The notes under the pieces are model-generated. The model saw only the letters and a program-made list of their open reading frames with translations, was not told the origin of the DNA and did not search any database. DNA of 64,000 bases from Undibacterium sp. YM2 (GTDB lineage Bacteria; Pseudomonadota; Gammaproteobacteria; Burkholderiales; Burkholderiaceae_D): NCBI RefSeq assembly GCF_009937975.1, contig NZ_AP018441.1, forward strand, positions 1,054,001-1,118,000. The letters are read 5' to 3'. The position numbers and the translations under genes are program-made. The stretch's first letter is position 1. Each line of letters begins with the position of its first letter. Below, piece after piece: positions 9,983 to 18,990 of this stretch.

Positions 9983-10171
9983 ATTCAAACGCCCAACAAC
10001 ACCGGGCAGATCAATATTTCAAACTCACAGCAGCCAGTCCAACCATGACTTCTGGCACTGTTGATCCCACAGTCCATCCCCTAAGCTAGCCTTGTTTTTG
10101 CAATCTGGCCTGGTGAGAAGGATTTTCGCCAGCGCGGCAAAAATCTTTCTTTCATCTTAGAGGATTCAACA

Positions 10172-10756
10172 ATGAAACGTATTTTCTGCTTACCCCTGGT
10201 TTTTGCAGCTACCTTGAGCAGTGCCAGTCATGCTCAGGATGTCTATGTCGGCGCCGCCGTCGGCAGAAGCTACTCCAGCAGTCTTAATTTTAATGACGCT
10301 GGCACGCAAAATGATTTCAGCAGCAAAGACAAGGCCATGCCCCTGAAGATTTTTGTTGGCTATGAGGCTAACCAGAATCTGGGAGTAGAGCTGGGTTATA
10401 AGAATTTTGGCAGAGCCACGATAGATCCTGTGCCTGGATCAGGCTCTACAGTGACTACCCGTGCCAATGCCTGGTATGTCGCAGCCAAGGGCAGCATGTC
10501 CCTGGCCGAGGACTGGTCGCTGTTTGGTAAGCTGGGTGCTACCCACATGAATACTCACTTTACTGGCGCGGGCGAGTTGCGTGCACTGAGTGCATCCACT
10601 GACAAGGCGGGTTTGTATGCCGCGCTAGGAACTGCTTATCAGCTCACCAAAAATCTTGCCCTGACACTGGAACTGGAAAGTTTTGGCATCGCAAAGGAAA
10701 AAAACATGAAGTTCAATATGAATGGATTGTCGGCTGGTATCCGTTACCAGTTTTAA
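10172..10756 (+). CDS. outer-membrane beta-barrel protein (OmpA/OmpW-like small porin fold)
   Basis: A 194-residue protein with a clear signal peptide (cleavage after SASHA) followed by an eight-stranded-type barrel pattern of alternating residues. It ends in the outer-membrane targeting sequence GIRYQF with C-terminal Phe. Segments such as VYVGAAVGRS, KIFVGYEANQNLGVELGYKNFG and FGKLGATHM are typical of the outer-membrane-protein beta-barrel domain (PF13505-like). It has a putative SD of AGAGGA upstream of the ATG. No OmpA peptidoglycan-binding domain is present. The specific function is unknown, and it could be an adhesin, a structural protein or a small pore. Confidence 0.8.
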   Translation: MKRIFCLPLVFAATLSSASHAQDVYVGAAVGRSYSSSLNFNDAGTQNDFSSKDKAMPLKIFVGYEANQNLGVELGYKNFGRATIDPVPGSGSTVTTRANAWYVAAKGSMSLAEDWSLFGKLGATHMNTHFTGAGELRALSASTDKAGLYAALGTAYQLTKNLALTLELESFGIAKEKNMKFNMNGLSAGIRYQF

Positions 10757-10776
10757 TCGCTAACGATAGCATCAGG

Positions 10777-10813
10777 ATTTCGTTGCAGGCAGAGCCGGGT
10801 CTTGCAACGAAAT
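10777..10813 (+). terminator. hairpin after the beta-barrel gene
   Basis: An 11-bp inverted repeat (ATTTCGTTGCA with TGCAACGAAAT) encloses 15 bases, 20 bases after the stop codon. No T-run follows on the plus strand, so it is either a weak or factor-assisted terminator or an mRNA 3' stabiliser. Confidence 0.45.
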
Positions 10814-10816
10814 AGT

Positions 10817-10858
10817 CACGAAGAAATAAGCACAAAGAAACAAGCACGAAGAAACAAG
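10817..10858 (+). repeat. three tandem 14-bp A-rich repeats
   Basis: Three consecutive near-identical 14-mers follow the pattern CACGAAGAAACAAG, with one or two differences between copies. They lie in the gap between the convergent beta-barrel and MipA-like genes. The role is unknown and the tract may simply have grown by slippage. Confidence 0.6.
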
Positions 10859-10868
10859 CATCCACAGC

Positions 10869-11624
10869 TCAATAGTGATAAGTCAGTGAGGTCAGCAAGC
10901 TGACAGTATTCGTTTTCGTTGTCAGCGGGCTGCTGGCGGCACTGCCCCATAATCGATTGATACCTATACGTGTGGAGAAATCATATTTCGGACTCAATTC
11001 CATATTCCAGCCCACTTGCAAAGAGGTGTTCTTGATGCCTGCTGTGGCGTTGTATGCAGGCAAGCCAGTGTACTGTGCTTGTTCGGGATTGATGCCAAAA
11101 TATGATTGCATATAGTGTTTATTCGACAGAGTCAGGCCCACTTCCGCTGACAGGCTCTGATGCGGTGCCAGAGGCATGTTGAACCAGCTTGCCAGATGCA
11201 GGCGTATGCCCTGACGCTGTGTGCCAGCGCCATAGTCCAGGCGCGAGCGTAAACCCAGGCGATGGTCGAGACGATAATTAAAGTAAGCACCCGGTGTAAA
11301 CACCAGTGATGAAGATGCATTTCGGTCAGCGCGATTTGTCTGCAATTCATAACTCAGCAAGGGACCGTATTGCAGATGTTGTGGTGAGGGCAGGCGCAGG
11401 CCAATTTCTCCAGGCGCGAGAAAAACGCCATTACTCCACACCACCGAAGCAAAGGGCAGCAAGTAAAATTTTTGCTTGTCGCTTCCTTCATAGCTGGGTG
11501 CGATGAGTGCCGCCATGCCCAGGTTGATGTCGGTAGAGCCTTCAGGCATCATGTCAGGGGTTTGCGCTTGCACCATGTGACATGAAATGCAGCAAAATAG
11601 CAGCAAGGCTTTTTTCTTGCTCAT
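10869..11624 (-). CDS. MipA/OmpV family outer-membrane protein
   Basis: About 251 residues with a signal peptide (cysteine-rich hydrophobic stretch ending VQAQ). The domain that follows starts with INLGMAALIAPSYEGSDKQK, the MipA/OmpV opening with PxYxGSD. The C-terminus ends SLTYHY, an aromatic outer-membrane signature. MipA scaffolds the lytic transglycosylase MltA in E. coli, while other members are porin-like or stress-induced. I chose the ATG at 11624 just after the regulator stop; a TTG 15 bases upstream would overlap it. The gene follows a two-component pair on the same strand with a 1-base gap, so all three are likely one transcription unit and this may be the pair's target. Confidence 0.82.
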   Translation of the reverse strand: MSKKKALLLFCCISCHMVQAQTPDMMPEGSTDINLGMAALIAPSYEGSDKQKFYLLPFASVVWSNGVFLAPGEIGLRLPSPQHLQYGPLLSYELQTNRADRNASSSLVFTPGAYFNYRLDHRLGLRSRLDYGAGTQRQGIRLHLASWFNMPLAPHQSLSAEVGLTLSNKHYMQSYFGINPEQAQYTGLPAYNATAGIKNTSLQVGWNMELSPKYDFSTRIGINRLWGSAASSPLTTKTNTVSLLTSLTYHY

Positions 11625-11625
11625 A

Positions 11626-12264
11626 TCAAATACAGCCAAGTTCTATACCACGCAAGGCGGCGCGCATGCGGTCACGTACAGCTAATTTGGACAAGATACT
11701 GGACACATGGTTTTTGATGGTTCCCTCTCCCAGGCCCATTGCCGTTGCAATTTCATGATTATTCAATCCTGCCGCCATCAGGGCCAGGGTTTCGATTTCA
11801 CGTTCTGTCAGGCTGTCACGTAGGCGTTTGTCTTCACTGGCTTTGGTGGTGCCTGGGGTTTCGTAGGATGCACGATTACGCTCTGTCAATGCAGGGCGGA
11901 ACAAGGTGGCACCCGTCGCGACACGACGTATGCCTTCGGCCAGTCTTTCCGGCGAAATATCCTTGAGCAAAAATCCCCTGGCACCTGCGCGCATGCCAGC
12001 AAACAGCACATCATCATCATCGAAAGTCGTCAGCAGTATGGTCGGGGGCAAGTCACTCTGGGTTTGCAGTAATTCTATGCCGGTACATACAGGCATGCGT
12101 ACATCGAGCAAGAGCACATCAGCCTGGGTTTGCCGGATGACGGCAATCGCTTCCTTGCCATTGGTAGCTTCAGCAACGACTCGGATATCGTCGGTCAGAT
12201 TCAGCAAGCCGCGTATGCCACTACGCACCAGCATCTGGTCATCGACCAGAATCACTTTTATCAT
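11626..12264 (-). CDS. NarL/LuxR-family response regulator
   Basis: A 212-residue regulator. The receiver domain has DDQ near residue 9, the phosphoacceptor Asp in LLLDVRMP, TTFDDDD and the LLKD lysine. The C-terminal LuxR-type helix-turn-helix is clear (LTEREIETLALMAAGLNN, then GTIKNHVSSILSKL). It overlaps the upstream sensor kinase by four bases (ATGA), so the two form a translationally coupled pair. The signal sensed is not evident. Confidence 0.9.
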   Translation of the reverse strand: MIKVILVDDQMLVRSGIRGLLNLTDDIRVVAEATNGKEAIAVIRQTQADVLLLDVRMPVCTGIELLQTQSDLPPTILLTTFDDDDVLFAGMRAGARGFLLKDISPERLAEGIRRVATGATLFRPALTERNRASYETPGTTKASEDKRLRDSLTEREIETLALMAAGLNNHEIATAMGLGEGTIKNHVSSILSKLAVRDRMRAALRGIELGCI

Positions 12265-13556
12265 GCCGGCGTCCTTTCATTGGGTATATTGATCTTCAGC
12301 ATGAAGCCAGCTTCGGGATGATTCGTGGCGAGCAAGCTGCCGCCAAGTTCTGCAATTCTTTCGCGCATGCCTTGCAAACCATTGCCTTCTTTTAATTGCT
12401 GGCAGCCCTGGCCATTGTCATGTATCAGGACTTGTATTGCTTTCCCACTTTCATTCGACGTCAGGTCTATGCGCATGTCAGTGGCGAGCGAATGACGCAT
12501 GGTATTGCTGATGGATTCTTGTATGCAGCAAAACAAGGTATGCGCGCCGGCAGGCGTGTGCAGCTTGAGTGCTCCGGTAAAACTCAGTTGTATCTTGGGT
12601 TGCGGAATACCTGCGCACAAGCTCTCCAGTGCATGGCGCAAATCTATGTCCTGTTCGCGCCTTTCATTGCTAACGATATCCCTGACCTCGGCCAGCAAAC
12701 TACCCGCCAGTTCTGAAGACAGGTTCAGTGACTCCAGCCTGGCTTCTTCTGTTTGTCGCAAGGCCAGGTTCAGATGCAGGTTCAGGGCTGTCAGGTGGTG
12801 CCCGACAATGTCATGCAAATCACGGGCTATGCGCATGCGTTCAGAGACGCGCACAGTTTCTGTCAGCAAGGATTGTGTTGCCAATAATTCTGCATTGGCT
12901 TTGGCCAGTTGCAAACGGCCACGCCGCTCCAGTACGCTGACATGGCATGCTGCAAACACCATGATTTGCAAGACCAGTTCACCACCCTGATACAGCAGGA
13001 AGATACGCATATTTGCATCTGTATCGATGACAGCAGCGGCAGACCAGATGGCAATGCCTGCATGCAGCAGCATTTGTATAAGCAGCCACAGCAAGCTTTT
13101 CCTGAGTGGATAGAGAAAAGCCAGTTCAGCGGCGACTATATATAAAAAAGCAGAATTGACGCCCAGCCCTATAGCCAGCTGCAATGACAGCGATATCGTA
13201 TCTGCGGCCCTGGCGGGCTTATCTGCTGCAAGGAGATGGACATGGCGGGTGCGCACCCATAGCAAGACCGCAAACCCGAGACTGAATAGCGTATAGCTGT
13301 AGAAAAATAAAGAATGAATCAGCTCATTTCTGTCTGATCCGGCCCTGGTCAGGCTGGGCGCTGGGCTAAATTGTGTGGCTGTCCAGATTGCGGCTTGACC
13401 AAGCAGGCTGTGCATGTCGTCGGCCTGTGCACCGCGTAGCCACAATAGCAGGCTTTCCAGACCTGCAATGAAAAGGCTCAACGCTACACCCGCAATGACT
13501 GCGCGATGGCGAGCAAACTTGAGTATGACTTTCTTCAATGAGGGCCTTGTGATCAA
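12261..13556 (-). CDS. NarX/DesK-type sensor histidine kinase
   Basis: A 431-residue membrane kinase of the HisKA_3 class. The N-terminal half has about six membrane segments. The H-box RMRIARDLHDIVGHHLTAL contains the phosphorylated His near residue 245. The ATP-binding part shows the G-box HDNGQGC and the NGLQGMRERIAELGG segment. No periplasmic sensor domain of note is present, which suggests sensing within the membrane, as in DesK-like kinases. It is the first gene of a three-gene unit with a NarL-type regulator and a MipA/OmpV-like protein. Confidence 0.88.
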   Translation of the reverse strand: MITRPSLKKVILKFARHRAVIAGVALSLFIAGLESLLLWLRGAQADDMHSLLGQAAIWTATQFSPAPSLTRAGSDRNELIHSLFFYSYTLFSLGFAVLLWVRTRHVHLLAADKPARAADTISLSLQLAIGLGVNSAFLYIVAAELAFLYPLRKSLLWLLIQMLLHAGIAIWSAAAVIDTDANMRIFLLYQGGELVLQIMVFAACHVSVLERRGRLQLAKANAELLATQSLLTETVRVSERMRIARDLHDIVGHHLTALNLHLNLALRQTEEARLESLNLSSELAGSLLAEVRDIVSNERREQDIDLRHALESLCAGIPQPKIQLSFTGALKLHTPAGAHTLFCCIQESISNTMRHSLATDMRIDLTSNESGKAIQVLIHDNGQGCQQLKEGNGLQGMRERIAELGGSLLATNHPEAGFMLKINIPNERTPA

Positions 13557-13747
13557 GAGCGACTGAAACTACGACTGAATTTGCTTGCCAGGGCATGTGG
13601 GTGAGCGGCGCAATTTTACGCTAAGCGATACCTCATGGGGAGTGCCAGAAGTCATGGTTTGAAAATTCCCTTTCAAGCCCGGCGTAATTGAATCGGGATG
13701 CTCTAGAATGCACGCTTTGGCCCCAGTGCTGCTCTGCCTGCTCTTTG

Positions 13748-14488
13748 ATGAAGTATTACCTGTTATTACTCCTTGCCGCAATCCCTGGCCAGATCATTGC
13801 TGAAGAAGTTCAGCAAGTGGAAATTGCCGCACTACGCAATGCAGAGTGGGGTAGTTATCGCCATGCCTACAAAGCCTATAATTTCTTTGCGACTTATACT
13901 CGCGACCGGCCCTTGATACAGGCGCATATGCAACTGCGTCCCTCGGCAAATGCCAGGGATATCTCGATGACTGGTTTGCGGCTTCAACTCAGTGGAGAAA
14001 AGACCAGACTAGATATTGCGGTGGATGCCATGGGCCGCGTCAGCATGCCCATGTTGAAACAGGCTTATGATGAAGATGCCGTCTTGCGTCTGAATCGTCC
14101 GCAAGGGCAGTTTTACTTCAGCGGACGCTATTCCATCAAGGAGCGCGAAGATGGTATTTACGATCTTGCAGAACTGCGTACTGCCTGCGAACAGTTGATC
14201 AGCGCCCAGCGCGAATCGGGGTATCGCATACGCTTGATAGGCAAGAAGTGTGCTGGCATCAAGTTCATCTATGCACTCAATGACAACAAAAATGATAGCA
14301 AGATTGCCATCAGCTTCAGAGATGCTGTACAGCAACCGCGTGATTTGCCTCTGAGTGAAGGCCAGCCATTTGAAGATGACTCCATGGGCAAGTACAGGGT
14401 AGCTCTCTACAAGTTTTCTGACTGGCCAGCGTCAGGAAAAATCATCGCGACCAGCAAGCCGCTGGCCATAGGGACCTTGTACGATTAG
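13748..14488 (+). CDS. exported protein of unknown function
   Basis: A 246-residue product when read from the ATG at 13748, which places a clean signal peptide at the start (MKYYLLLLLAAIPGQIIAEE). The longer frame from 13688 would put 20 polar residues ahead of it and is less likely. The mature part is mixed alpha/beta with two cysteines (RTACEQL and GKKCAG) that could form a disulfide. I do not recognise a family; the segment RDISMTGLRLQLSGEKTRLD and a Tyr-rich central region are its notable parts. It stands alone between divergent and convergent neighbours. Confidence 0.65.
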   Translation: MKYYLLLLLAAIPGQIIAEEVQQVEIAALRNAEWGSYRHAYKAYNFFATYTRDRPLIQAHMQLRPSANARDISMTGLRLQLSGEKTRLDIAVDAMGRVSMPMLKQAYDEDAVLRLNRPQGQFYFSGRYSIKEREDGIYDLAELRTACEQLISAQRESGYRIRLIGKKCAGIKFIYALNDNKNDSKIAISFRDAVQQPRDLPLSEGQPFEDDSMGKYRVALYKFSDWPASGKIIATSKPLAIGTLYD

Positions 14489-14498
14489 TCTGAGGATA

Positions 14499-15680
14499 TC
14501 AGCGCCAGCCAAACATCATCTGTTCTGCCAGCATGCGTTTTGCTGGCTTCACCATATCCAGCGCACCCAGCCCCAGGCCCAGCAAGGTCTGGCTGAACGA
14601 ACCATCAGGGCTGCTGGCAAATACGCGGGCCATGCTGTCGGTGATGCGTATGGTCAGTTTTCTGTCGGCCTGGCGTTCTGCCTGATAGGCTTGCAAGGCC
14701 CCTGCAGGATCGCTGCTGGCCGTGTCATGCAAATGCCGTGTCAGTGATCGTGCCAATACCATGCTGTCACGCAAGCCCAGGTTCAAACCTTGTCCCGCTA
14801 CCGGGTGCAGGGTTTGCGCGGCATTGCCGATAGCAACTGTGCGTGCCGTTGCATGCGCCTGGGCGTTCAGGCCCAGCGGGTAAGACAAGCGTGCCGAGGT
14901 TTTGATGAAGTTGCCAAGGCGATGGCCAAAGGCAGTTTGCAGGGCTTGTTTGAAACCCTGCTCATCCAGTGCCAGCAAATGCTCAGCCTGCTCAGGGCGT
15001 ACACACCAGACCAGGGCATAGCCATCTTCTTGCGGCAACAAGGCCAGCGGGCCTTGCTCGGTAAAGCGTTCAAATGCGCGCCCTGCTATCTGAGCATCGG
15101 TATTGACGTGGGCGATGATGGCGGTTTGCTGATAATCATGGCGCTGGCTACGCTGTTCCTGATCACCAAAAGTACCGCCTTCCGCCTGTATCACGATGCT
15201 GGCGCTGACATGGCTGGTTTCTCCAGTGTCTGCATGGATTAGTGTCAGGCGCACATGGTCAGCAGCTTCTTCGATATTGCTGACACTTGCCGGCCTCTGT
15301 ATGCGTATGCCACTTTTGCTGATGGCTGCCTGCAGTGGCCGTATGATGTCGCCATAGCGTGCTACATACCCCAGGTCAGGCACTGCATAGTCAGCAGCCC
15401 GCATCATGCTACGGCCAAAATGGCCGCGGCGTGAAACATGGATTTCCTGTATCGCTGTGGCCCTGACCGGCCATGCACCAGCCGCCTGCAGGATTTGCCT
15501 GCTGCCATAGGAAATGGCAATGGAGCGTGCATCCTGTTCTGCCTGTTCGCTAGTCTTGGCATCGTAGAGAGCAATGCGCTCAGCCGCATAACCCTGCTGT
15601 TGCAATAACAAGGCCAGAGCCTGGCCAGCAGGGCCTGCGCCACAAATCGCTATATCGACATCATTGATGGTGTGAGTCAT
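14499..15680 (-). CDS. UbiH/UbiF/COQ6-family FAD-dependent hydroxylase
   Basis: A 393-residue flavoprotein monooxygenase. The FAD-binding GAGPAGQALALLLQ motif is at residues 14-28, DARSIAISYGS is the UbiH-family arginine motif, and GNAAQTLHPVAGQGLNLGLRD is the second FAD motif and the family hallmark. These enzymes add hydroxyl groups to the ubiquinone ring, and which carbon this one modifies cannot be told from the sequence. It is the most downstream gene of a minus-strand run with amgK, murU and pepP, 14 bases after pepP. The ubiH-pepP pairing is well known in proteobacteria. Confidence 0.9.
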   Translation of the reverse strand: MTHTINDVDIAICGAGPAGQALALLLQQQGYAAERIALYDAKTSEQAEQDARSIAISYGSRQILQAAGAWPVRATAIQEIHVSRRGHFGRSMMRAADYAVPDLGYVARYGDIIRPLQAAISKSGIRIQRPASVSNIEEAADHVRLTLIHADTGETSHVSASIVIQAEGGTFGDQEQRSQRHDYQQTAIIAHVNTDAQIAGRAFERFTEQGPLALLPQEDGYALVWCVRPEQAEHLLALDEQGFKQALQTAFGHRLGNFIKTSARLSYPLGLNAQAHATARTVAIGNAAQTLHPVAGQGLNLGLRDSMVLARSLTRHLHDTASSDPAGALQAYQAERQADRKLTIRITDSMARVFASSPDGSFSQTLLGLGLGALDMVKPAKRMLAEQMMFGWR

Positions 15681-15694
15681 TTAATTCAGCACTT

Positions 15695-17044
15695 TCAGCG
15701 CGCACGCATTTCTGCTTCAATTTCAGCCACTGTTTTTGGGGTGTCACGGCTCAGATTCAAATGCCCGTCTGCCGTGATCAGGATATCGTCTTCTATGCGT
15801 ATCCCTGTGTTCCAGTATTCTTCCGGCACGCCTTCTGCAGGGCGCACATAGATGCCCGGCTCTATGGTGATGACCATGCCAGGCTGCAGTTGGCGATACG
15901 CCCGGGTATCGCCAGTTTTCAGTGCTTCTCGATAGTCACCAACATCATGCACATCCAGACCCAGCCAGTGGCCGGTACCATGCATGTAGAACTGACGGAA
16001 GGCGGCACTGGCAATCGCATCGTCAAGACTGCCGACCTTGTTCTTGTCCAGCAAGCCAGTATCGAGCATGCCCTGAGTCAGCACGCGTACTGCTGCATGG
16101 TGACCATTCATATACACAGAACCTGGTCGTGCACATTCCAGCGCGGCCTGCTGTGACGCCAGCACGATTTCGTACAGGCGTTTTTGTGCAGGGCTGAACT
16201 TGCCATTGGCAGGGAAGGTGCGGGTGATGTCGGATGCATAGCTGTCAAATTCGCAGCCGGCGTCAATCAATACCAGATCACCATCTTTGATCTGCGCCTG
16301 ATTGCTCTGGTAATGCAAAATGCAGGCATTGGCACCGGTAGCAACGATGGAACCATAGGCCGGTGCCTGCGCACCATTGCGGCGGAATTCATAGAGTAAT
16401 TCTGCTTCCAGTTCGTATTCAAATTTGCCTGGCCTGGCGCTGCGCATGGCGCGTGCGTGTGCTTCGGCAGAAATACTGGCAGCGCGTTGCATCAGCGCGA
16501 TTTCTGTCGCATCCTTGAACAGGCGCATTTCATCGACGAGTGCGCGTACATCAACTGTAATGCCTGGTGCCCTGATGCCACTGCGACCTTTGTCACGCAC
16601 GGCTTGCAGGCTCTGTTGTACCTGGCTGTCTATGTGCGGTTCCTGCGCGGTGCTGTAAAACAATGTGCGTGCATCACTGAGTAATTCTGGCAGTTTGTCT
16701 GCCAGAATGTCTATGGGGTAAGCTGCATCGAAGGCAAATTCTTTGGCGGCTGCCTCTGGCCCAAAACGAAAGCCATCCCAGATTTCACGTTCAGGATTTT
16801 TTTCGCGGCAAAACAAAATCGATTCTTGTTTGTCCGCAGTGGCGACAAGCACGAGCACCGCTTCCGGTTCAGTGAAACCGGATAGATAATAAAAATAACT
16901 GTCGTGGCGGAAGGGAAAGTGATTGTCGTTATTACGTATCCATTCACGGGCAGTTGGTATGACTGCCACACCACCACCTTGCGCCTGCATCTGCGCCATC
17001 AGTTGCTGGCGACGTGCAGAATAGTCAGTGGCGGTGTTGTTCAT
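15695..17044 (-). CDS. pepP: Xaa-Pro aminopeptidase (AMP-binding-independent M24B family)
   Basis: A 449-residue metallopeptidase. The N-terminal AMP_N domain is followed by the pita-bread M24 domain. The metal ligands are visible as LIDAGCEFDSYASDITRTFP (two Asp), MHGTGHWLGLDVHDVG (His), ITIEPGIYV (Glu) and GIRIEDDILI (Glu). It removes N-terminal residues next to proline in the cytoplasm. The start has an excellent SD (AAAGGATAAGC). It begins two bases after murU. Confidence 0.95.
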   Translation of the reverse strand: MNNTATDYSARRQQLMAQMQAQGGGVAVIPTAREWIRNNDNHFPFRHDSYFYYLSGFTEPEAVLVLVATADKQESILFCREKNPEREIWDGFRFGPEAAAKEFAFDAAYPIDILADKLPELLSDARTLFYSTAQEPHIDSQVQQSLQAVRDKGRSGIRAPGITVDVRALVDEMRLFKDATEIALMQRAASISAEAHARAMRSARPGKFEYELEAELLYEFRRNGAQAPAYGSIVATGANACILHYQSNQAQIKDGDLVLIDAGCEFDSYASDITRTFPANGKFSPAQKRLYEIVLASQQAALECARPGSVYMNGHHAAVRVLTQGMLDTGLLDKNKVGSLDDAIASAAFRQFYMHGTGHWLGLDVHDVGDYREALKTGDTRAYRQLQPGMVITIEPGIYVRPAEGVPEEYWNTGIRIEDDILITADGHLNLSRDTPKTVAEIEAEMRAR

Positions 17045-17046
17045 GC

Positions 17047-17760
17047 TTATCCTTTGAAATTCAATGGTGCGTTCAGTGCTTCGAGCTGATCTGGTGTGCC
17101 CAGATTATGCCATTCGCCACGGTACAGCTCGCCGCCTATGCGGCCTGCATCTATGTATTCGCGCAGCAAAGGGCCAAGCTTGGCATGGTCACCCGGGCGT
17201 ATCGATGCAAACATTTCAGGGCGATACACGCCTATATTGCCAAAGGTGAGTCTTGGCGTGCCTTCATTCGACAAACCCATCAGTGTCATGGCAAAGTCAC
17301 CAGTCGGATGGAAGCTGGGGTTTTTCACCATATACAACCAGGCAATATCGCGTTTGTCTGCAGGATGTGGATTACCCCAGGGGTCATTTTCTTCCAGGGT
17401 ATTGAGGCATTCCGCAAAATTGAAGTGGGGGATATAGATATCGCCGGATACCACGATAAAGGGATCTTCACCCAGCAAGTGCAGGGCCTTGGTAATACCG
17501 CCTGCGGTTTCCAGCGCCTGTTCTTCGGCTGAGTATTGTATCTTTGCCCCAAAGCGTGAACCGTCACCGAGAGCATCTTCTATCATGTGGCCGAGGTGGG
17601 CATGATTGATGACCATCTCGGTGATACCTGCTTTGACCAGGTTCAGGATATGCCAGACTATCAGCGGCCTGCCGCGCACCTTCAACAAAGGCTTGGGGCA
17701 GGCATCGGTTAATGGACGCATACGTTCGCCGCGCCCGGCGGCAAGTAACATGGCTTTCAT
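17047..17760 (-). CDS. murU: N-acetylmuramate alpha-1-phosphate uridylyltransferase (MurU)
   Basis: A 237-residue nucleotidyltransferase. The N-terminal signature MLLAAGRGERMRPLTDACPK is the sugar-nucleotidyltransferase loop, followed by PLLKVRGRPLI and the metal-site VVSGDIYI. Pairing with the kinase AmgK, 18 bases upstream on the same strand, identifies it as MurU of the anabolic peptidoglycan-recycling route described in Pseudomonas. There, AmgK phosphorylates MurNAc at C1 and MurU makes UDP-MurNAc, bypassing de novo synthesis and lowering fosfomycin sensitivity. Without that context it would read as a generic mannose-1-phosphate guanylyltransferase-like protein. Confidence 0.9.
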   Translation of the reverse strand: MKAMLLAAGRGERMRPLTDACPKPLLKVRGRPLIVWHILNLVKAGITEMVINHAHLGHMIEDALGDGSRFGAKIQYSAEEQALETAGGITKALHLLGEDPFIVVSGDIYIPHFNFAECLNTLEENDPWGNPHPADKRDIAWLYMVKNPSFHPTGDFAMTLMGLSNEGTPRLTFGNIGVYRPEMFASIRPGDHAKLGPLLREYIDAGRIGGELYRGEWHNLGTPDQLEALNAPLNFKG

Positions 17761-17778
17761 GATTTTTATTGCTCCGCC

Positions 17779-18843
17779 TTAGAAGGTGTAGCCAACTTGC
17801 GGCGCATTGTCTTCCAGTTCATCCAGCAGGCGCAACAGCGGGATCAGTTCCTTGTAGCGATGCGAAGTCTTGCGCACATATTCCATGACAGTCGGAATAT
17901 CAGCGATGTAATGGTGCTTGCCATCACGGTGTGACAGGCGGGCGAAAATGCCAAGGATTTTGAGGTGGCGCTGCAAGCCCATCCATTCAAAATCGCGGTA
18001 GAAACTGTCGATGTCCGGTGCTACCGGCAAGCCTGCACGGCGGGCTTTTTCCCAGTAACGTATGGCCCAGTCGAGCACGATTTCTTCATCCCACTGTACA
18101 TAGGCGTCGCGCAACAGCGACACCAGATCATAGGTGATCGGGCCATATACGGCATCCTGGAAATCGATGATGCCGGGATTGCCCTTGTCCATCCACATCA
18201 GGTTGCGTGAGTGATAGTCGCGGTGCACATATACTTGTGGCTGTGCCAGTGCGCTGGCCAGCAAATGATCAAATACCTTGTCCAGTGTGGCAGTTTGCGC
18301 ATCGGTGAGCGTGACACCCAGGTGCTTGCCTACATACCACTCCTTGAAAATATTCAATTCACGCAGCAGGAAAGGTCTGTCATATTCAGGCAGGACATCG
18401 GCCTGGCTCTGCGCCTGAAACAGGATCAGGCTGTCTATCGCATCCAGATACAGTTTGTGGGCATTGTCGCTGTTCAAGATCTGGCCATAGGTGTGCATGC
18501 CCATATCGGTGACCAGCATGAAACCCTGCTCCAGATCGTGTGCCAGTACTTCAGGCACAGTCAGGTTGATACTTTTCAAAAGATTCGCCATCTTGATAAA
18601 GGCTGCGGTATTCTCGGTCGCGGGCGGTGCATCGACAGCGATCAGGCTGCTACCATCTTCAGTGTCAATTCTATAATATTGGCGAAAGCTGGCATCGGCA
18701 GATGCTGCACGCATGCTGTCCAGCTTCATGGCATGCCCATTCAGGCGGGCAAGCCAGGTTTGCAGCGTTTGCTTGCGTTGCTCTTTTTCGGGGGAGATCG
18801 CTGCAGATGCTGCAGAATTCCCTGGGATTGCTGTAGAAGACAT
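17779..18843 (-). CDS. amgK: N-acetylmuramate/N-acetylglucosamine kinase (AmgK)
   Basis: A 354-residue aminoglycoside-phosphotransferase-fold kinase. The catalytic loop is YVHRDYHSRNLMW with Asp and Asn in HxDxxxxN, and the metal-binding motif is GIIDFQDAVYGP. ADASFRQYYRI near the start is the glycine-rich-loop region typical of AmgK. I chose the ATG at 18843; an upstream extension adds 19 residues without family features. It starts the amgK-murU-pepP-ubiH run and is divergent from lptD, an arrangement seen in many beta- and gammaproteobacteria. Confidence 0.92.
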   Translation of the reverse strand: MSSTAIPGNSAASAAISPEKEQRKQTLQTWLARLNGHAMKLDSMRAASADASFRQYYRIDTEDGSSLIAVDAPPATENTAAFIKMANLLKSINLTVPEVLAHDLEQGFMLVTDMGMHTYGQILNSDNAHKLYLDAIDSLILFQAQSQADVLPEYDRPFLLRELNIFKEWYVGKHLGVTLTDAQTATLDKVFDHLLASALAQPQVYVHRDYHSRNLMWMDKGNPGIIDFQDAVYGPITYDLVSLLRDAYVQWDEEIVLDWAIRYWEKARRAGLPVAPDIDSFYRDFEWMGLQRHLKILGIFARLSHRDGKHHYIADIPTVMEYVRKTSHRYKELIPLLRLLDELEDNAPQVGYTF

Positions 18844-18990
18844 GTATAAATAGTAATGGAAGTTAGTTTGTCTGCATACTTCAAGTGGTTTTGCCAGCAT
18901 TTAACCTATAATAGGCGACTGATTTCTGGCATATTGTCTGTATGACATCGTCCAGCATTGTTGGCAAAACGCTTATTGACCACTGAATTC

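Noticed and set aside
18907-18912. TATAAT between amgK and lptD as a promoter -10 box
   Set aside because: No matching -35 element lies at 16-18 bases, so I do not call it.
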